A model generated the notes under the pieces. That model saw only the letters and a program-made list of their open reading frames with translations. It was not told the DNA's origin and ran no database searches. This document shows positions 49,981 through 60,138 of a stretch of DNA of 64,000 nucleotides, piece by piece. Every line of letters begins with the position of its first letter. Positions within the stretch are counted from its first letter, which is position 1. Location: contig NZ_JNYY01000005.1 of NCBI RefSeq assembly GCF_000716785.1, positions 248,001-312,000 on the forward strand. Reading direction: 5' to 3'. The position numbers were made by a program, and so were the translations under genes. Origin of the DNA: Amycolatopsis vancoresmycina (GTDB lineage Bacteria; Actinomycetota; Actinomycetes; Mycobacteriales; Pseudonocardiaceae).

Positions 49981-51279
49981 TCACGCCGCTCCCTTGCCCG
50001 CTTTCACCGGCATGGCGAGCTGCACCTCGGTGCCTTCCCCCGGCGCGGTCCGGACCTTGCACGTGCCGCCGTGCCGGGTCATCCGGCCGCGGATCGAGTC
50101 GGCGAGCCCGTGGCGGTCGTCCGGGACGAGGTCGGGGTCGAAGCCCTTCCCGCGGTCGCGGACGAACACGGTGACCGACGTCGGCTCGACCTCGGCGTAG
50201 ACGCTGACCTCGTCGACCCCGGCGTGCTTGGCGGCGTTGACGATGGCCTCGCGGGCGGCCTGGACGAGCGCGGCCAGCGATTCGTCCAGCTCGGCGTCGC
50301 CGACGACGACCTGCCCGACCGAGATGGCGAAGGTGTCCTCGACCTCGCCGCACGCCGTGGCGAGGGCTTCGGAGAGCTGGCCCGTCGATTCTTCGGGCTT
50401 CTCCGAGGGCTTGCCGTAGCCGCCTGCGCCGTAGAGCCAGCCGCGCAACTCACGCTCCTGGCTGCGGGCCAGCCGCGCGACCTCGCGGGGCTGCTCGCTC
50501 TGCTTCTGGATCAGCGCGAGGGTTTGCAGGACCGAGTCGTGCAGGTGGGCGGCGATCTCGGCGCGTTCGTCGGTGCGGATGCGGGCCTTGCGCTCGTCGG
50601 AAAGGTCCCGGACCAGCCGCAGCCAGAACGGCACGGTCAGCACGGCGACGCCGATCAGCGTCGCGAGGACCGCGATGAGCGCGAACTGGACCTGGTCGAG
50701 GGTGCCGCTGCGCAGCACGACGACGGTGATGCCGGTGATCACCAGCGCGACACCGGCGACGACCCGGATGGCGGCCGACCAGCCACCCCCGCCGAGGAAG
50801 GCGCCCGCGAAGCCGTCCTTCGCCCCGACGCGCCAGCGACGGCGCTGCGACTCGTCGGCCTCCCGCCAGACGACCGCGAGACCGATCATGGCGACGGCCA
50901 GCGGCACGGCGACCCAGCCGCTGATGAACCCGGTGAGCGTCCCGCTGGCGACCGCGAGCCCGACGCCCAGCGCGATCAGGCCGAACGCCTGTTGGCGTTC
51001 CTTCGGCTTCGGCGCTTCCGCGGCTTCTTCGGACTGCTGCTGGACGAACACCCAGAGGAGGCCGTAGGCGAGCAGCCCGGCGCCGTTGAGCGCGGCGAGC
51101 AGCGCGAACACCGTCCGCACCCAGAGGACCGGCACGCCGAGGTGATCGGCGAGCCCCCCGGCGACCCCGGCGATGGCCCGCCCGGACCGGCGCCGGAACA
51201 TCTTGGGCCTGCTCGGGTCCGCGGGCGTGATCGCCTGCTCGGCGGTGACGTGGTCGAGGGACTCCTGCACGCCGTCCAT
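49981..51279 (-). CDS. PspC-domain sensor histidine kinase
   Basis: A 432-residue protein. The N-terminal PspC domain (FRRRSGRAIAGVAGGLADHL) with a membrane segment is followed by about four more membrane segments. A HisKA_3-type dimerisation helix carries the phospho-acceptor His in AEIAAHLHDSVLQTLALIQK, and a HATPase domain has AREAIVNAAKHAGVDEVSVY (N box), DRGKGFDPDLVPDDRHGLAD (G1) and GEGTEVQLAMP (G3). This is the MacS/PspC-type sensor that phosphorylates the adjacent LuxR regulator. ATG 51279 is chosen over upstream in-frame starts that lie in the divergent promoter. Confidence 0.92.
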   Translation of the reverse strand: MDGVQESLDHVTAEQAITPADPSRPKMFRRRSGRAIAGVAGGLADHLGVPVLWVRTVFALLAALNGAGLLAYGLLWVFVQQQSEEAAEAPKPKERQQAFGLIALGVGLAVASGTLTGFISGWVAVPLAVAMIGLAVVWREADESQRRRWRVGAKDGFAGAFLGGGGWSAAIRVVAGVALVITGITVVVLRSGTLDQVQFALIAVLATLIGVAVLTVPFWLRLVRDLSDERKARIRTDERAEIAAHLHDSVLQTLALIQKQSEQPREVARLARSQERELRGWLYGAGGYGKPSEKPEESTGQLSEALATACGEVEDTFAISVGQVVVGDAELDESLAALVQAAREAIVNAAKHAGVDEVSVYAEVEPTSVTVFVRDRGKGFDPDLVPDDRHGLADSIRGRMTRHGGTCKVRTAPGEGTEVQLAMPVKAGKGAA

Positions 51280-51304
51280 GGTCACACGCACGCGGATGCG
51301 GTTC

Positions 51305-51362
51305 CATCCGGGAAACCCCTGATCCGGAGAGCCAGGGGAAACCTCAGGGACCATCCCGGATG
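51305..51362. promoter_or_regulatory. nested inverted repeat between the divergent PspC genes
   Basis: The 116-bp gap between the two PspC genes holds CATCCGGG (51305-51312) matched by CCCGGATG (51355-51362). Inside it lie CCCTGA (51317-51322) and TCAGGG (51344-51349), plus a CCCCTG/CAGGGG pair. The double symmetry suggests a dimer-of-dimers operator or overlapping promoters; the natural candidate ligand is the adjacent LuxR-type regulator. Confidence 0.55.
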
Positions 51363-51395
51363 TCCGGCCGGCCTCGGTGCCGCATGCTTCTCGGT

Positions 51396-52673
51396 ATGAG
51401 TGGTGCGAGCGAGAAGCCGGGGGTCCTGAACGGCTTCGAGGAGACCGTGAAGGACTTCTGGGCCAGCCGGCCGCGGCGGCCGCACGCCGGGCGCAAGCTC
51501 GCGGGCGTGGCCGCCGCCATCGGGTACCGGTACGGGGTCGATCCCGTCGTCGTGCGGATCGCCCTCGTCGTGACGACGATCTTCGGCGGCTTCGGGGTGC
51601 CCTTCTACCTGCTGGGGTGGCTGTTCTTCCCCGGGGAGAGCGACGAGGTCTCCGGCTTCGAGGGGCTGATCGGGCGCGGCCGGTCGTCGGTGTCGCCCGC
51701 CTTCGCCGTCGTGCTGCTCGTGCTCACCGTCGTCAGCACCGGGGGGTCGATCACCGGCTCGTGGTTCGACGGCGGCGGCCTCATCAGCTGCGCGCTCATC
51801 GCCGCCGCGCTCTACCTGCTGCACCGCAGCCGCGGCCACCTGAACCGGCCCGCGCCCGTCGCCGTGCGGACGTCCCACCCGGCCTTCACCGGAAACGGAG
51901 CCTTCACCATGACCGACACCGCCGAGGCGCCGACGCCGGCCCGCGGCTGGGACCCGCTGGCCGCCGACCCGGCCGGCTGGGACCTGCCCGACGCGACGCC
52001 CGCCCCGGAGCCCCCGCCCGCAGCGCCGCCGCGGCCGCGGCACCACGGTTCGCAGCGTGGCCCGCGGTCGAAGGTCGGCTCGGCCACGTTCGCCCTCGCC
52101 GTGGTGACCGCCGGTGGCGCGGTGCTGGCCGGGCTCAACGGTGCCACCTGGTTCGACGCGCAGCACATCATCGGCCTGGTGCTCGGCGTGGTCGGCATCG
52201 GCCTGGTCGCCGGCGCGTTCGCCGGGGGCGGGCGCGGCCTGATCGGGCTCGCGGTGCCGCTGGCGATCGTCGGCATGGTCCTCACGACGGCGCCGTTCAA
52301 GAACTTCGAGGTCCGCGGCGGCGTCGGCGACATCCGGGAGACGCCGCAGACGTCGACCGAGCTGAAGCCGCTCTACCAGCACGCGGCCGGCGACATCCGG
52401 CTCGACCTGACCGAGCTGCCCGAAGGAGCGCCGTACTCGACGAACGTGTCCAACGGCGCCGGCGACACCACGGTCACCGTGCCGGCGAACGCGGACGTCA
52501 CCTTCGACTGCCGCACCGGGGCGGGCGAGGCGTCGTGCTTCGGCCGCTCGACCGACGGCATCAGCCAGCCCGCGCTGACCGGTACGGACAACGGCCCCGA
52601 CGGCGTCGGCGGCCAGAAGATCACCCTGCACGTGTCGAACAGTGTGGGCAACGTGGAGGTGCGGCGTGGCTGA
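51396..52673 (+). CDS. PspC domain-containing membrane protein
   Basis: A 425-residue protein. The N-terminal PspC domain reads RPHAGRKLAGVAAAIGYRYG and continues GVDPVVVRIALVVTTIFGGF. About five to six membrane segments follow, and a C-terminal extracytoplasmic beta-rich region contains GGVGDIRETPQTSTELKPLY and DIRLDLTELPEGA, resembling the LiaF/DUF2154-type adhesin-like end often fused to PspC in actinobacteria. It is divergent from the PspC kinase and probably part of its regulon, with a role in envelope stress. ATG 51396 is chosen. Its stop overlaps the next gene by eight bases. Confidence 0.88.
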   Translation: MSGASEKPGVLNGFEETVKDFWASRPRRPHAGRKLAGVAAAIGYRYGVDPVVVRIALVVTTIFGGFGVPFYLLGWLFFPGESDEVSGFEGLIGRGRSSVSPAFAVVLLVLTVVSTGGSITGSWFDGGGLISCALIAAALYLLHRSRGHLNRPAPVAVRTSHPAFTGNGAFTMTDTAEAPTPARGWDPLAADPAGWDLPDATPAPEPPPAAPPRPRHHGSQRGPRSKVGSATFALAVVTAGGAVLAGLNGATWFDAQHIIGLVLGVVGIGLVAGAFAGGGRGLIGLAVPLAIVGMVLTTAPFKNFEVRGGVGDIRETPQTSTELKPLYQHAAGDIRLDLTELPEGAPYSTNVSNGAGDTTVTVPANADVTFDCRTGAGEASCFGRSTDGISQPALTGTDNGPDGVGGQKITLHVSNSVGNVEVRRG

Positions 52674-52905
52674 CCAGAACCCTTACGCCTACGACAACCC
52701 GGCCGACACCCAGCCCGCCCGGCGCGGCGGCGTGGACGCCTTCACCCTGATCGTCGGCGTCGCGACGCTGCTGGTGTCGGCGTACGTCCTCTCGGACGGC
52801 GCGAGCTGGCTGCCCTCGTTCGACTTCCGCTGGGTGATCGCCGGCGGTGCGGTGTTCGTCGGCGTGCTGCTGCTCGCCGCGTCGTTCGGCAAGCGGCGGC
52901 GCTGA
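52666..52905 (+). CDS. small membrane protein coupled to the PspC protein
   Basis: A 79-residue protein with a Pro/Asn-rich N-terminus (ADQNPYAYDNPADTQPARRG) and two membrane segments (FTLIVGVATLLVSAYVLSDG and WVIAGGAVFVGVLLLAASFG) ending KRRR. GTG 52666 overlaps the PspC stop, so translation is coupled. No family name known; small partners of this type often follow PspC genes. Confidence 0.75.
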   Translation: MADQNPYAYDNPADTQPARRGGVDAFTLIVGVATLLVSAYVLSDGASWLPSFDFRWVIAGGAVFVGVLLLAASFGKRRR

Positions 52906-52918
52906 CCGCCCGAAATCC

Positions 52919-52952
52919 CTCGAGGCCCCGGATCCCACGCCGGGGCCTCGAG
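52919..52952. terminator. bidirectional terminator between the PspC operon and guaA
   Basis: A perfect 13-bp stem CTCGAGGCCCCGG (52919-52931) / CCGGGGCCTCGAG (52940-52952) with an 8-base loop, followed by CCTTGTCT. It lies between converging operons and can terminate both. Confidence 0.85.
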
Positions 52953-52967
52953 CCTTGTCTACGGGAG

Positions 52968-54526
<1,559 letters not shown>

Positions 54527-54635
54527 CTGGCGACCTCCTGGCGAGAAGCGGGATTCCCCACCATCGTCCCAGGTGGGCCGGGTCACCCGGGATTCAGGGC
54601 CGTCCCTGTCCGCGATCGGCCCTACGGTGCCCGGT

Positions 54636-55184
54636 ATGGCTGTGAACTGGACCAAGGAACTGACCGACCAGCTCGCCTTCCACTGGGAGGTGCACACGCG
54701 CCCGAAGCTCGACGGCCTCACCGACGACGAGTACTTCTGGGAGCCGGTCCCCGGCTGCTGGACGGTCCGGCCGCGGAAGTCGGCCGACGAGCCCGGCTCG
54801 GGGCCGTTCACGATCGACTGGGCCTACCCCGAACCGACGCCACCGCCGGTCACGACGATCGCCTGGCGGCTCGGCCACGTCCTGGTCGGCGTGCTGGGCG
54901 CGCGGATCGGGTCCCACTTCGGCGGCGCGCCGGTCGGCTACGACAGCTACCCCTATCCGGGCACGGCGGCCGAAGCGCTGTCGGAGCTCGAGAAGTTCTA
55001 CGGGCAGTGGATCGCCGGGGTGCAGTCGCTGGACGAGGAGGGTTTGGCGCGGCCGTGCGGACCGGCGGAGGGCCCGTACGCGGAGTACCCGATGGCGACA
55101 CTCGTGCTGCACATCCACCGCGAGCTGATCCACCACTGCGCCGAAGTCCTCCTGCTGCGCGACCTCTACCGCAGCCGGTCGTGA
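54636..55184 (+). CDS. DinB-superfamily protein
   Basis: A 182-residue four-helix protein with the DinB/YfiT pattern: LAFHWEVHTRPKLDGLTDDE, then YFWEPVPGCWTVRP, ITTIAWRLGHVLVGVLG-like sequence and a C-terminal MATLVLHIHRELIHHCAEVL with the metal-binding His cluster. Such proteins are often mycothiol- or bacillithiol-dependent transferases of unknown substrate. ATG 54636 is chosen. The stop codon is inside the third 44-bp palindrome. Confidence 0.85.
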   Translation: MAVNWTKELTDQLAFHWEVHTRPKLDGLTDDEYFWEPVPGCWTVRPRKSADEPGSGPFTIDWAYPEPTPPPVTTIAWRLGHVLVGVLGARIGSHFGGAPVGYDSYPYPGTAAEALSELEKFYGQWIAGVQSLDEEGLARPCGPAEGPYAEYPMATLVLHIHRELIHHCAEVLLLRDLYRSRS

Positions 55185-55222
55185 GTGGTAAGGCGAGTTA
55201 GAACCCGCCTTACCACTCACGA
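55179..55222. repeat. 44-bp dispersed palindrome, copy 3
   Basis: Arms 55179-55199 and 55202-55222 around a 2-base centre, with a single mismatch at stem position 18, the same place as in copy 2. The left arm is identical to copy 1. It lies at the 3' end of the DinB gene, which it supplies with its TGA, and upstream of a same-strand dehydrogenase. Confidence 0.9.
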
Positions 55223-55313
55223 CCCGCGGGAGGAGGTGCGGCGGGCGGCGGCATGACCGAGAATCCGGGGGCGCCCCGCCGTTTGTCCCGTTCAGCCCAG
55301 GGAAGGCCCCAGT

Positions 55314-56348
55314 ATGCGAGCGACAGTCATCTACGGTGCCGGCGACGTGCGGGTCGAGACCGTTCCCGACCCGAAACTGGCCGAGCCGACCGATGTCGTC
55401 CTGCGGGTCGTGCGGTCCTGCATCTGCGGCAGCGACCTCTGGCCGTACGCCGGCATGGAGCCGAGCGAGCACGGCCGCCGGATCGGGCACGAGTTCCTCG
55501 GGATCGTCGAGGAAGCCGGTGCCGAGGTCACCACCCTCGCGAAGGGTGATCTCGCCGTGGCGCCGTTCGTCTGGTCGGACAACACCTGCGAGTTCTGCCG
55601 CGAAGGGCTCCAGACCTCCTGCCTGCACGGCGGCGGCTGGGGCGCCCCGGGGGTCGACGGCGGCCAAGGCGAAGCGGTCCGCGTGCCGCAGGCCGACGGC
55701 ACGCTGGTCAAGCTGCCGCACACGGAGGACGAAGACCTGCTCGCGTCGATGCTGACGCTGTCGGACGTCTTCTCCACCGGGCACCACGCCGCGGTGAAGG
55801 CGCAAGTGCGCGAAGGCCAGAACGTCACGGTCATCGGCGACGGCGCTGTCGGGCTGTCCGCCGTGCTGGCGGCGAAGCGCCTGGGCGCCGAGCGGATCGT
55901 CCTCATGGGACGCCACCGGGCGCGGACCGACCTCGGCCGCGAGTTCGGCGCGACCGACGTCGTCGCCGAACGCGGCGAGGAAGGCATCGAGAAGGTGCGC
56001 GAGCTGACGGGCGGCCGGGGCACGCACGCCGTGCTCGAGTGCGTCGGCACCCGGGGCGCGTTCGAGATGGGCATCGGCGTCGTCCGCGCGGGCGGCGCGG
56101 TGAGCCGGGTCGGCCTGCCGCAGTACGAAGAGGGGCCGATCGGGGTGGGCGTGTTCCGGCGCAACGTCACCGTCACCGGCGGGGTCGCCCCGGCGCGGCA
56201 CTACATCCCCGAGCTGCTGCCGGACGTCCTGGACGGCAAGGTCCAGCCGGGCAAGGTCTTCGACCGCACCATCGACGTCGAAGGCGTGCCGGACGGCTAC
56301 CGCGCGATGGCGGACCGCGAAGCGCTGAAGGTGCTCATCAAGCCGTGA
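55314..56348 (+). CDS. zinc-dependent alcohol dehydrogenase-like protein
   Basis: A 344-residue medium-chain dehydrogenase. The catalytic-zinc segment SCICGSDLWPYAGMEPSEHG and GHEFLGIVEEAGAEV are intact, as is the coenzyme loop VTVIGDGAVGLSAVLAAKRL. The structural-zinc lobe reads SDNTCEFCREGLQTSC, with an Asp where the first of four Cys is usual. The substrate is probably an alcohol or aldehyde with NAD(P). An aldehyde dehydrogenase follows 55 bp downstream on the same strand, so a two-step oxidation is plausible. Confidence 0.88.
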   Translation: MRATVIYGAGDVRVETVPDPKLAEPTDVVLRVVRSCICGSDLWPYAGMEPSEHGRRIGHEFLGIVEEAGAEVTTLAKGDLAVAPFVWSDNTCEFCREGLQTSCLHGGGWGAPGVDGGQGEAVRVPQADGTLVKLPHTEDEDLLASMLTLSDVFSTGHHAAVKAQVREGQNVTVIGDGAVGLSAVLAAKRLGAERIVLMGRHRARTDLGREFGATDVVAERGEEGIEKVRELTGGRGTHAVLECVGTRGAFEMGIGVVRAGGAVSRVGLPQYEEGPIGVGVFRRNVTVTGGVAPARHYIPELLPDVLDGKVQPGKVFDRTIDVEGVPDGYRAMADREALKVLIKP

Positions 56349-56403
56349 CCCGTCCGGGTGGGGGTCACCCGTTCGCGCCCCCGCCCGCATTACGTTGGTA
56401 CGC

Positions 56404-57849
56404 ATGGACATGATCACCCCCGAGCCGCGCCCCGCCTGGATCGCCGGCCGCCCCGAGGCGGGCGCCACCACCCTCGTCGTGCACCACCCGTACGACGGCA
56501 GCGAGGTCGCCACGGTCGCCGTGCCGGGGCCGGACCAGGTCGAACGCGCGGTCTCGGCCGCCGCGTCGGTCGCCAAGGAGTTCCGGCGCACCCCCGCGCA
56601 CCTGCGGGCGGGCGCGCTCGACCACGTTTCGCGCGTGCTCGCCGCGCGGGCCGAGGAGATCGCCGAGGTGATCACCGCCGAAAACGGCAAACCGCTCAAG
56701 TGGGCCGAGGCGGAGGTCAAGCGCGCGGTGTCGGTGTTCCGGATCGCCGCCGAGGAGGCCCGCCGCTTCACCGGCGAGGTCCAGCGCCTCGACACCGACC
56801 CCGCGGGCGAGGCGCGGCTGGCGCTGACCCGCCGCGTCCCGCGCGGACCGGTGCTCGGCATCGCGCCGTTCAACTTCCCGCTCAACCTGGTGGCGCACAA
56901 GGTGGCGCCGTCGCTGGCGATCGGCGCGCCGATCATCGTCAAGCCGGCGCCGCGGACGCCGCTGTCGGCGCTGATCCTCGGCGAGATCCTGGCCGAGACG
57001 GACCTGCCGGAGGGCGCGTTTTCCGTGCTGCCGCTGGGAAACGAGGAGACGCAGGCCCTGGTCGCCGACCCGCGGCTGCCGGTCGTGTCGTTCACCGGCT
57101 CCGGCCCGGTCGGCTGGTCGCTCAAGGACGCCGCGCCGCGCAAGCACGTCGTGCTCGAACTCGGCGGCAACGCGGCGGCCGTCGTGCTGCGCGACTGGCC
57201 CGACCCCGAAGGCGCGGCGCACCGGATCGCCACCTTCGGCAACTACCAGGCCGGCCAGTCCTGCATCGCGGTGCAGCGGGTGATCGTGGACGCCGCCGTG
57301 GCCGAGGAGTTCGTGCCCGCGCTGGTGGAAGCCGTCGAGGCGCAGCGGACCGGCGACCCGTACGACCGCAACACCGACGTCGGCCCGGTGGTCGACGAGG
57401 CCGCCGCCGAGCGGATCGTCGCGTGGATCGACGAAGCCGTCGCGGCGGGCGCGAAGGTGCTCACCGGCGGCACGCGCGAGGGCGCGACCGTCGCCCCGAC
57501 GCTGCTTTCCGACGTCCCGCCGGACACCAGGGCGTGGAACGAGGAGATCTTCGGCCCGGTGCTCGCGGTGTCCATTGTGGACGGTGTGGACGACGCCTTC
57601 CGCGCGGTCAACGAATCCGCGTACGGCCTGCAGGCCGGGGTGTTCACCACCGACGTCCAGCTGGCCTTCCACGCGGCGGCCGAACTCGAGGTCGGCGGCG
57701 TGATCATCGGCGACGTCCCGTCCTACCGCGCCGACCAGATGCCCTACGGCGGCGTCAAGGGCTCCGGCGTCGGCCGCGAAGGCGTGCTCGCCGCGATGCA
57801 CGACCTGACCGAAGAGCGCGTCACGGTCTTCACCGGCATCGACCTCTAA
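56404..57849 (+). CDS. aldehyde dehydrogenase family protein
   Basis: A 481-residue NAD(P)-dependent ALDH. The catalytic Cys lies in FGNYQAGQSCIAVQRVIVDA and the general-base Glu in KHVVLELGGNAAAVVL. The nucleotide-binding region includes GPVLGIAPFNFPLNLVAHKV and VVSFTGSGPVGWSLKD. The substrate is not predictable; it may be glyceraldehyde-3-phosphate-, succinate semialdehyde- or lactaldehyde-like. ATG 56404 is chosen over an upstream TTG at 56395. It follows the ADH gene and converges with a flavoprotein, overlapping it by four bases. Confidence 0.9.
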   Translation: MDMITPEPRPAWIAGRPEAGATTLVVHHPYDGSEVATVAVPGPDQVERAVSAAASVAKEFRRTPAHLRAGALDHVSRVLAARAEEIAEVITAENGKPLKWAEAEVKRAVSVFRIAAEEARRFTGEVQRLDTDPAGEARLALTRRVPRGPVLGIAPFNFPLNLVAHKVAPSLAIGAPIIVKPAPRTPLSALILGEILAETDLPEGAFSVLPLGNEETQALVADPRLPVVSFTGSGPVGWSLKDAAPRKHVVLELGGNAAAVVLRDWPDPEGAAHRIATFGNYQAGQSCIAVQRVIVDAAVAEEFVPALVEAVEAQRTGDPYDRNTDVGPVVDEAAAERIVAWIDEAVAAGAKVLTGGTREGATVAPTLLSDVPPDTRAWNEEIFGPVLAVSIVDGVDDAFRAVNESAYGLQAGVFTTDVQLAFHAAAELEVGGVIIGDVPSYRADQMPYGGVKGSGVGREGVLAAMHDLTEERVTVFTGIDL

Positions 57850-59348
57850 CTGACGACGCCCTGCCCGAACCGGAAGACGTTCTGCGGGTCGTACTTCCGC
57901 GAGACGTCCACGAGGCGTTTCGCGTTGTCGCCGTAGTAGGCGGCCTTCCAGTCGGGCAGGGCCGGGTCGATGTAGTTGACGTACCCGCCGCCCGCGCCCG
58001 CCGCGGCGAGCCCGGCGACGGCTTCGCCGACCGACTGCGCGACCTTCGTCCGGGTCTTCGCCGTCGCCGGCGCGTAGACCTGCACGCTGGCCAGCGCGTC
58101 GCGGTGCCAGAACGCGGTGGCGTCCTTGGCCGGGCCGGCGACCGCGCCGCCGAGGCCGTCGATGAGCAGGTCCATGCCCGACCGGCCGTCGGCGACCGCG
58201 ACGACCTTCGCGGCGTCGACCGGCGTGGTGATGATCCGCGACGACGCGACGAACGACTGGCGGGCCGAACTGCCCGCGAAGAACTTCATGGCGGCCAGGT
58301 AGTCCAGGCTCTTCACCACCCGCTGCGTGGGGCGCACGCCGGCGTTGGTGGTCAGGTTGTTCAGCAGCGTGGTCAACCCCGCGGCGCCGCCGACGTAGCA
58401 GCCGGCGACGCGGCACTGGACCGGTGACCCGCCCGAGAGCACGAGGTTCGCCCACAGCTCCGGCGGCATCGCGGCGATCCACTGCTGCCACGCGGCGAAC
58501 ACGCCGGTGGCGGAGCCGGCCGGGAAGCGCAGGGTGAACACCGTGAGGTCCGGCGCCGGGTCGGTGTCGAAGGTGAACTCGGTGACGATGCCGAAGTTGC
58601 CGCCGCCCCCGCCGCGCAGGGCCCAGAACAGGTCCGGTTCGGAGTCCGCGGACGCGGTGAGCGCCCGGCCGTCGGCCGTGACGACCCGCGCGGAGCTCAG
58701 GTGGTCGCAGGTCAGGCCGTACTTGCGGGCGAGCACGCCGATGCCGCCGCCGAGGGTGAGCCCGGCGATCCCGACCGTCGGGCAGGACCCGGCGGGCAGC
58801 GCGCGCCCGGCCTGCGCCAATGCGGCGTAGACGTCCCCCAGCTTGGCGCCGGCGCCGATCACGGCCTTGCTGCCCTGGACGTCGACCTTGTTCAGGGCGG
58901 CCACGTCGACGACCAGCCCGCCCTCGGGCACCGAGTAGCCGGCGTAGCTGTGGCCGCCGCTGCGCGCGGCGATGGTCACCCGCCCGGCGGCGGCCTTCAG
59001 GCAGGCTTGGACGTCCTCGACGGTCGCCGCGGTCGCCACGGCGACCGGGTTGTTGCCGTCGAAGAGCTGGTTGAACCCGTGCTTGGCGGCCGGGTACCCC
59101 GCGGCGCCCGGCCGCACCAGGCTGCCGGTCAGCTGGCTGCGCAGGTCGTCCCAGTTCGGCGGACCGGTCGGCAGCCTGCTGGCGGGCGGCACGGACGACG
59201 TGACGGCCGGATCGGTCGAGGCAACCGGCACCGACGGCGTCTCCGGCCCGCACGCGGCGGCGACGGCGCCGGCCGCGGAGACCCCCGCGATCCGCAGGAA
59301 CGCCCTCCGGGGGACGCCGGGCCGCCCCTGGTCGTGCTCACTGTCCAC
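57846..59348 (-). CDS. secreted FAD-binding oxidoreductase, berberine-bridge type
   Basis: A 500-residue protein. The N-terminus has a twin-arginine signal (GVPRRAFLRIAGVSAAGAVA) ending in AAAC, a lipobox, so a Tat-exported lipoprotein is likely. The PCMH-type FAD domain has RSGGHSYAGYSVPEGG (His for 8-alpha-histidyl flavin) and SCPTVGIAGLTLGGG (Cys for 6-S-cysteinyl), so bicovalent FAD is possible. The C-terminal BBE segment reads YYGDNAKRLVDVSRKYDPQN. It probably oxidises sugars or a secondary metabolite outside the membrane. Confidence 0.88.
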   Translation of the reverse strand: MDSEHDQGRPGVPRRAFLRIAGVSAAGAVAAACGPETPSVPVASTDPAVTSSVPPASRLPTGPPNWDDLRSQLTGSLVRPGAAGYPAAKHGFNQLFDGNNPVAVATAATVEDVQACLKAAAGRVTIAARSGGHSYAGYSVPEGGLVVDVAALNKVDVQGSKAVIGAGAKLGDVYAALAQAGRALPAGSCPTVGIAGLTLGGGIGVLARKYGLTCDHLSSARVVTADGRALTASADSEPDLFWALRGGGGGNFGIVTEFTFDTDPAPDLTVFTLRFPAGSATGVFAAWQQWIAAMPPELWANLVLSGGSPVQCRVAGCYVGGAAGLTTLLNNLTTNAGVRPTQRVVKSLDYLAAMKFFAGSSARQSFVASSRIITTPVDAAKVVAVADGRSGMDLLIDGLGGAVAGPAKDATAFWHRDALASVQVYAPATAKTRTKVAQSVGEAVAGLAAAGAGGGYVNYIDPALPDWKAAYYGDNAKRLVDVSRKYDPQNVFRFGQGVVS

Positions 59349-59420
59349 AGCGGACTCCTCGGTGCCGGGAACGCCCAGTGTAGAGCGGGCGCAAGGCGTT
59401 CACCGGGCGGAGCGGACCGG

Positions 59421-60128
59421 TCACGCCCAGGCCGGCAGCCGGGGCACGGCACCGTCGAGGGCGGCCCCGTCGGAGCGCCCGCTGAGCCACGCCAGCAGCG
59501 CCCCGGCCGACCCGCGCACGGTGGTCTTCGGCGCGGTGCCCATCGTCCATTCGAAGCCGTCGGCGACCAGCCGCAGGGCGGGCAGGTGCGCCCCGCGCGA
59601 GATGACGGCGTGCTGGACGACGTCCTCGGCGAGCGGCCCGAGCAGCCCGAGCACGCGGTCGAGGTCGTAGCCGCGGCCGAGATCGGCGAGGTGGATGGTC
59701 AGTTCGGACAACCGCATCCGCGCGACGACAACCCCGGTGACGGGCTGCCCCTGCCGGTTGCGGGCTTCGCGCGCCCAGGCGTCCTCGGGCATCCCGGCGG
59801 CGTACTGCTCGAACCGCCCGGCCGAAGCGACGAAGTCGGCGAGGAGGTCGGCGGCCGCGTGCCGGGCGCCGGTTTCGATGTCCCGTTCCCGCGCCTCGGC
59901 GCTCGGGTACATCGGGGTCTCGACGCCGGTGTTCGCCCAGGTCAGCAGGTTGCGCAGGCCATCGGCGTTGCGGGCGACGTGCGCGAGCACGTGGGCCCGC
60001 GACCAGTCGGGCAGGGCGCTGGGGGCGCGCAGCTCGGGTTCACCGAGGCTGCCGATGGCCCGCGCCCATTCGTCGTCGAGCTTCCTGACCCCGTCGAGCA
60101 GGGCGTGTGCCTTCTCGGATGCCGTCAC
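59421..60128 (-). CDS. maleylpyruvate isomerase family (MDMPI) mycothiol-dependent protein
   Basis: A 235-residue protein with the MDMPI N-terminal DinB-like domain (SALPDWSRAHVLAHVARNAD) carrying the metal-binding histidines, plus RLSELTIHLADLGRGYDLDR. The C-terminal domain contains GSAGALLAWLSGRSDG, typical of mycothiol maleylpyruvate isomerase-like proteins. The actual substrate is unknown; many family members are not isomerases. It lies 10 bp downstream of the GMC oxidoreductase gene on the same strand. Confidence 0.85.
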   Translation of the reverse strand: MTASEKAHALLDGVRKLDDEWARAIGSLGEPELRAPSALPDWSRAHVLAHVARNADGLRNLLTWANTGVETPMYPSAEARERDIETGARHAAADLLADFVASAGRFEQYAAGMPEDAWAREARNRQGQPVTGVVVARMRLSELTIHLADLGRGYDLDRVLGLLGPLAEDVVQHAVISRGAHLPALRLVADGFEWTMGTAPKTTVRGSAGALLAWLSGRSDGAALDGAVPRLPAWA

Positions 60129-60138
60129 GGCCCCGAGT

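Noticed and set aside
54527..54811. 95-codon N-terminal extension of GuaA
   Set aside because: The GuaA family start is at VPNPTGPVLVVDFG with a GGAGG site; the extension runs opposite the DinB gene and has no GuaA-like sequence.
55253..55313. small plus-strand frame before the alcohol dehydrogenase (starting MTENPGAP)
   Set aside because: It runs into the dehydrogenase in another frame, has no family-like sequence and is probably leader DNA.
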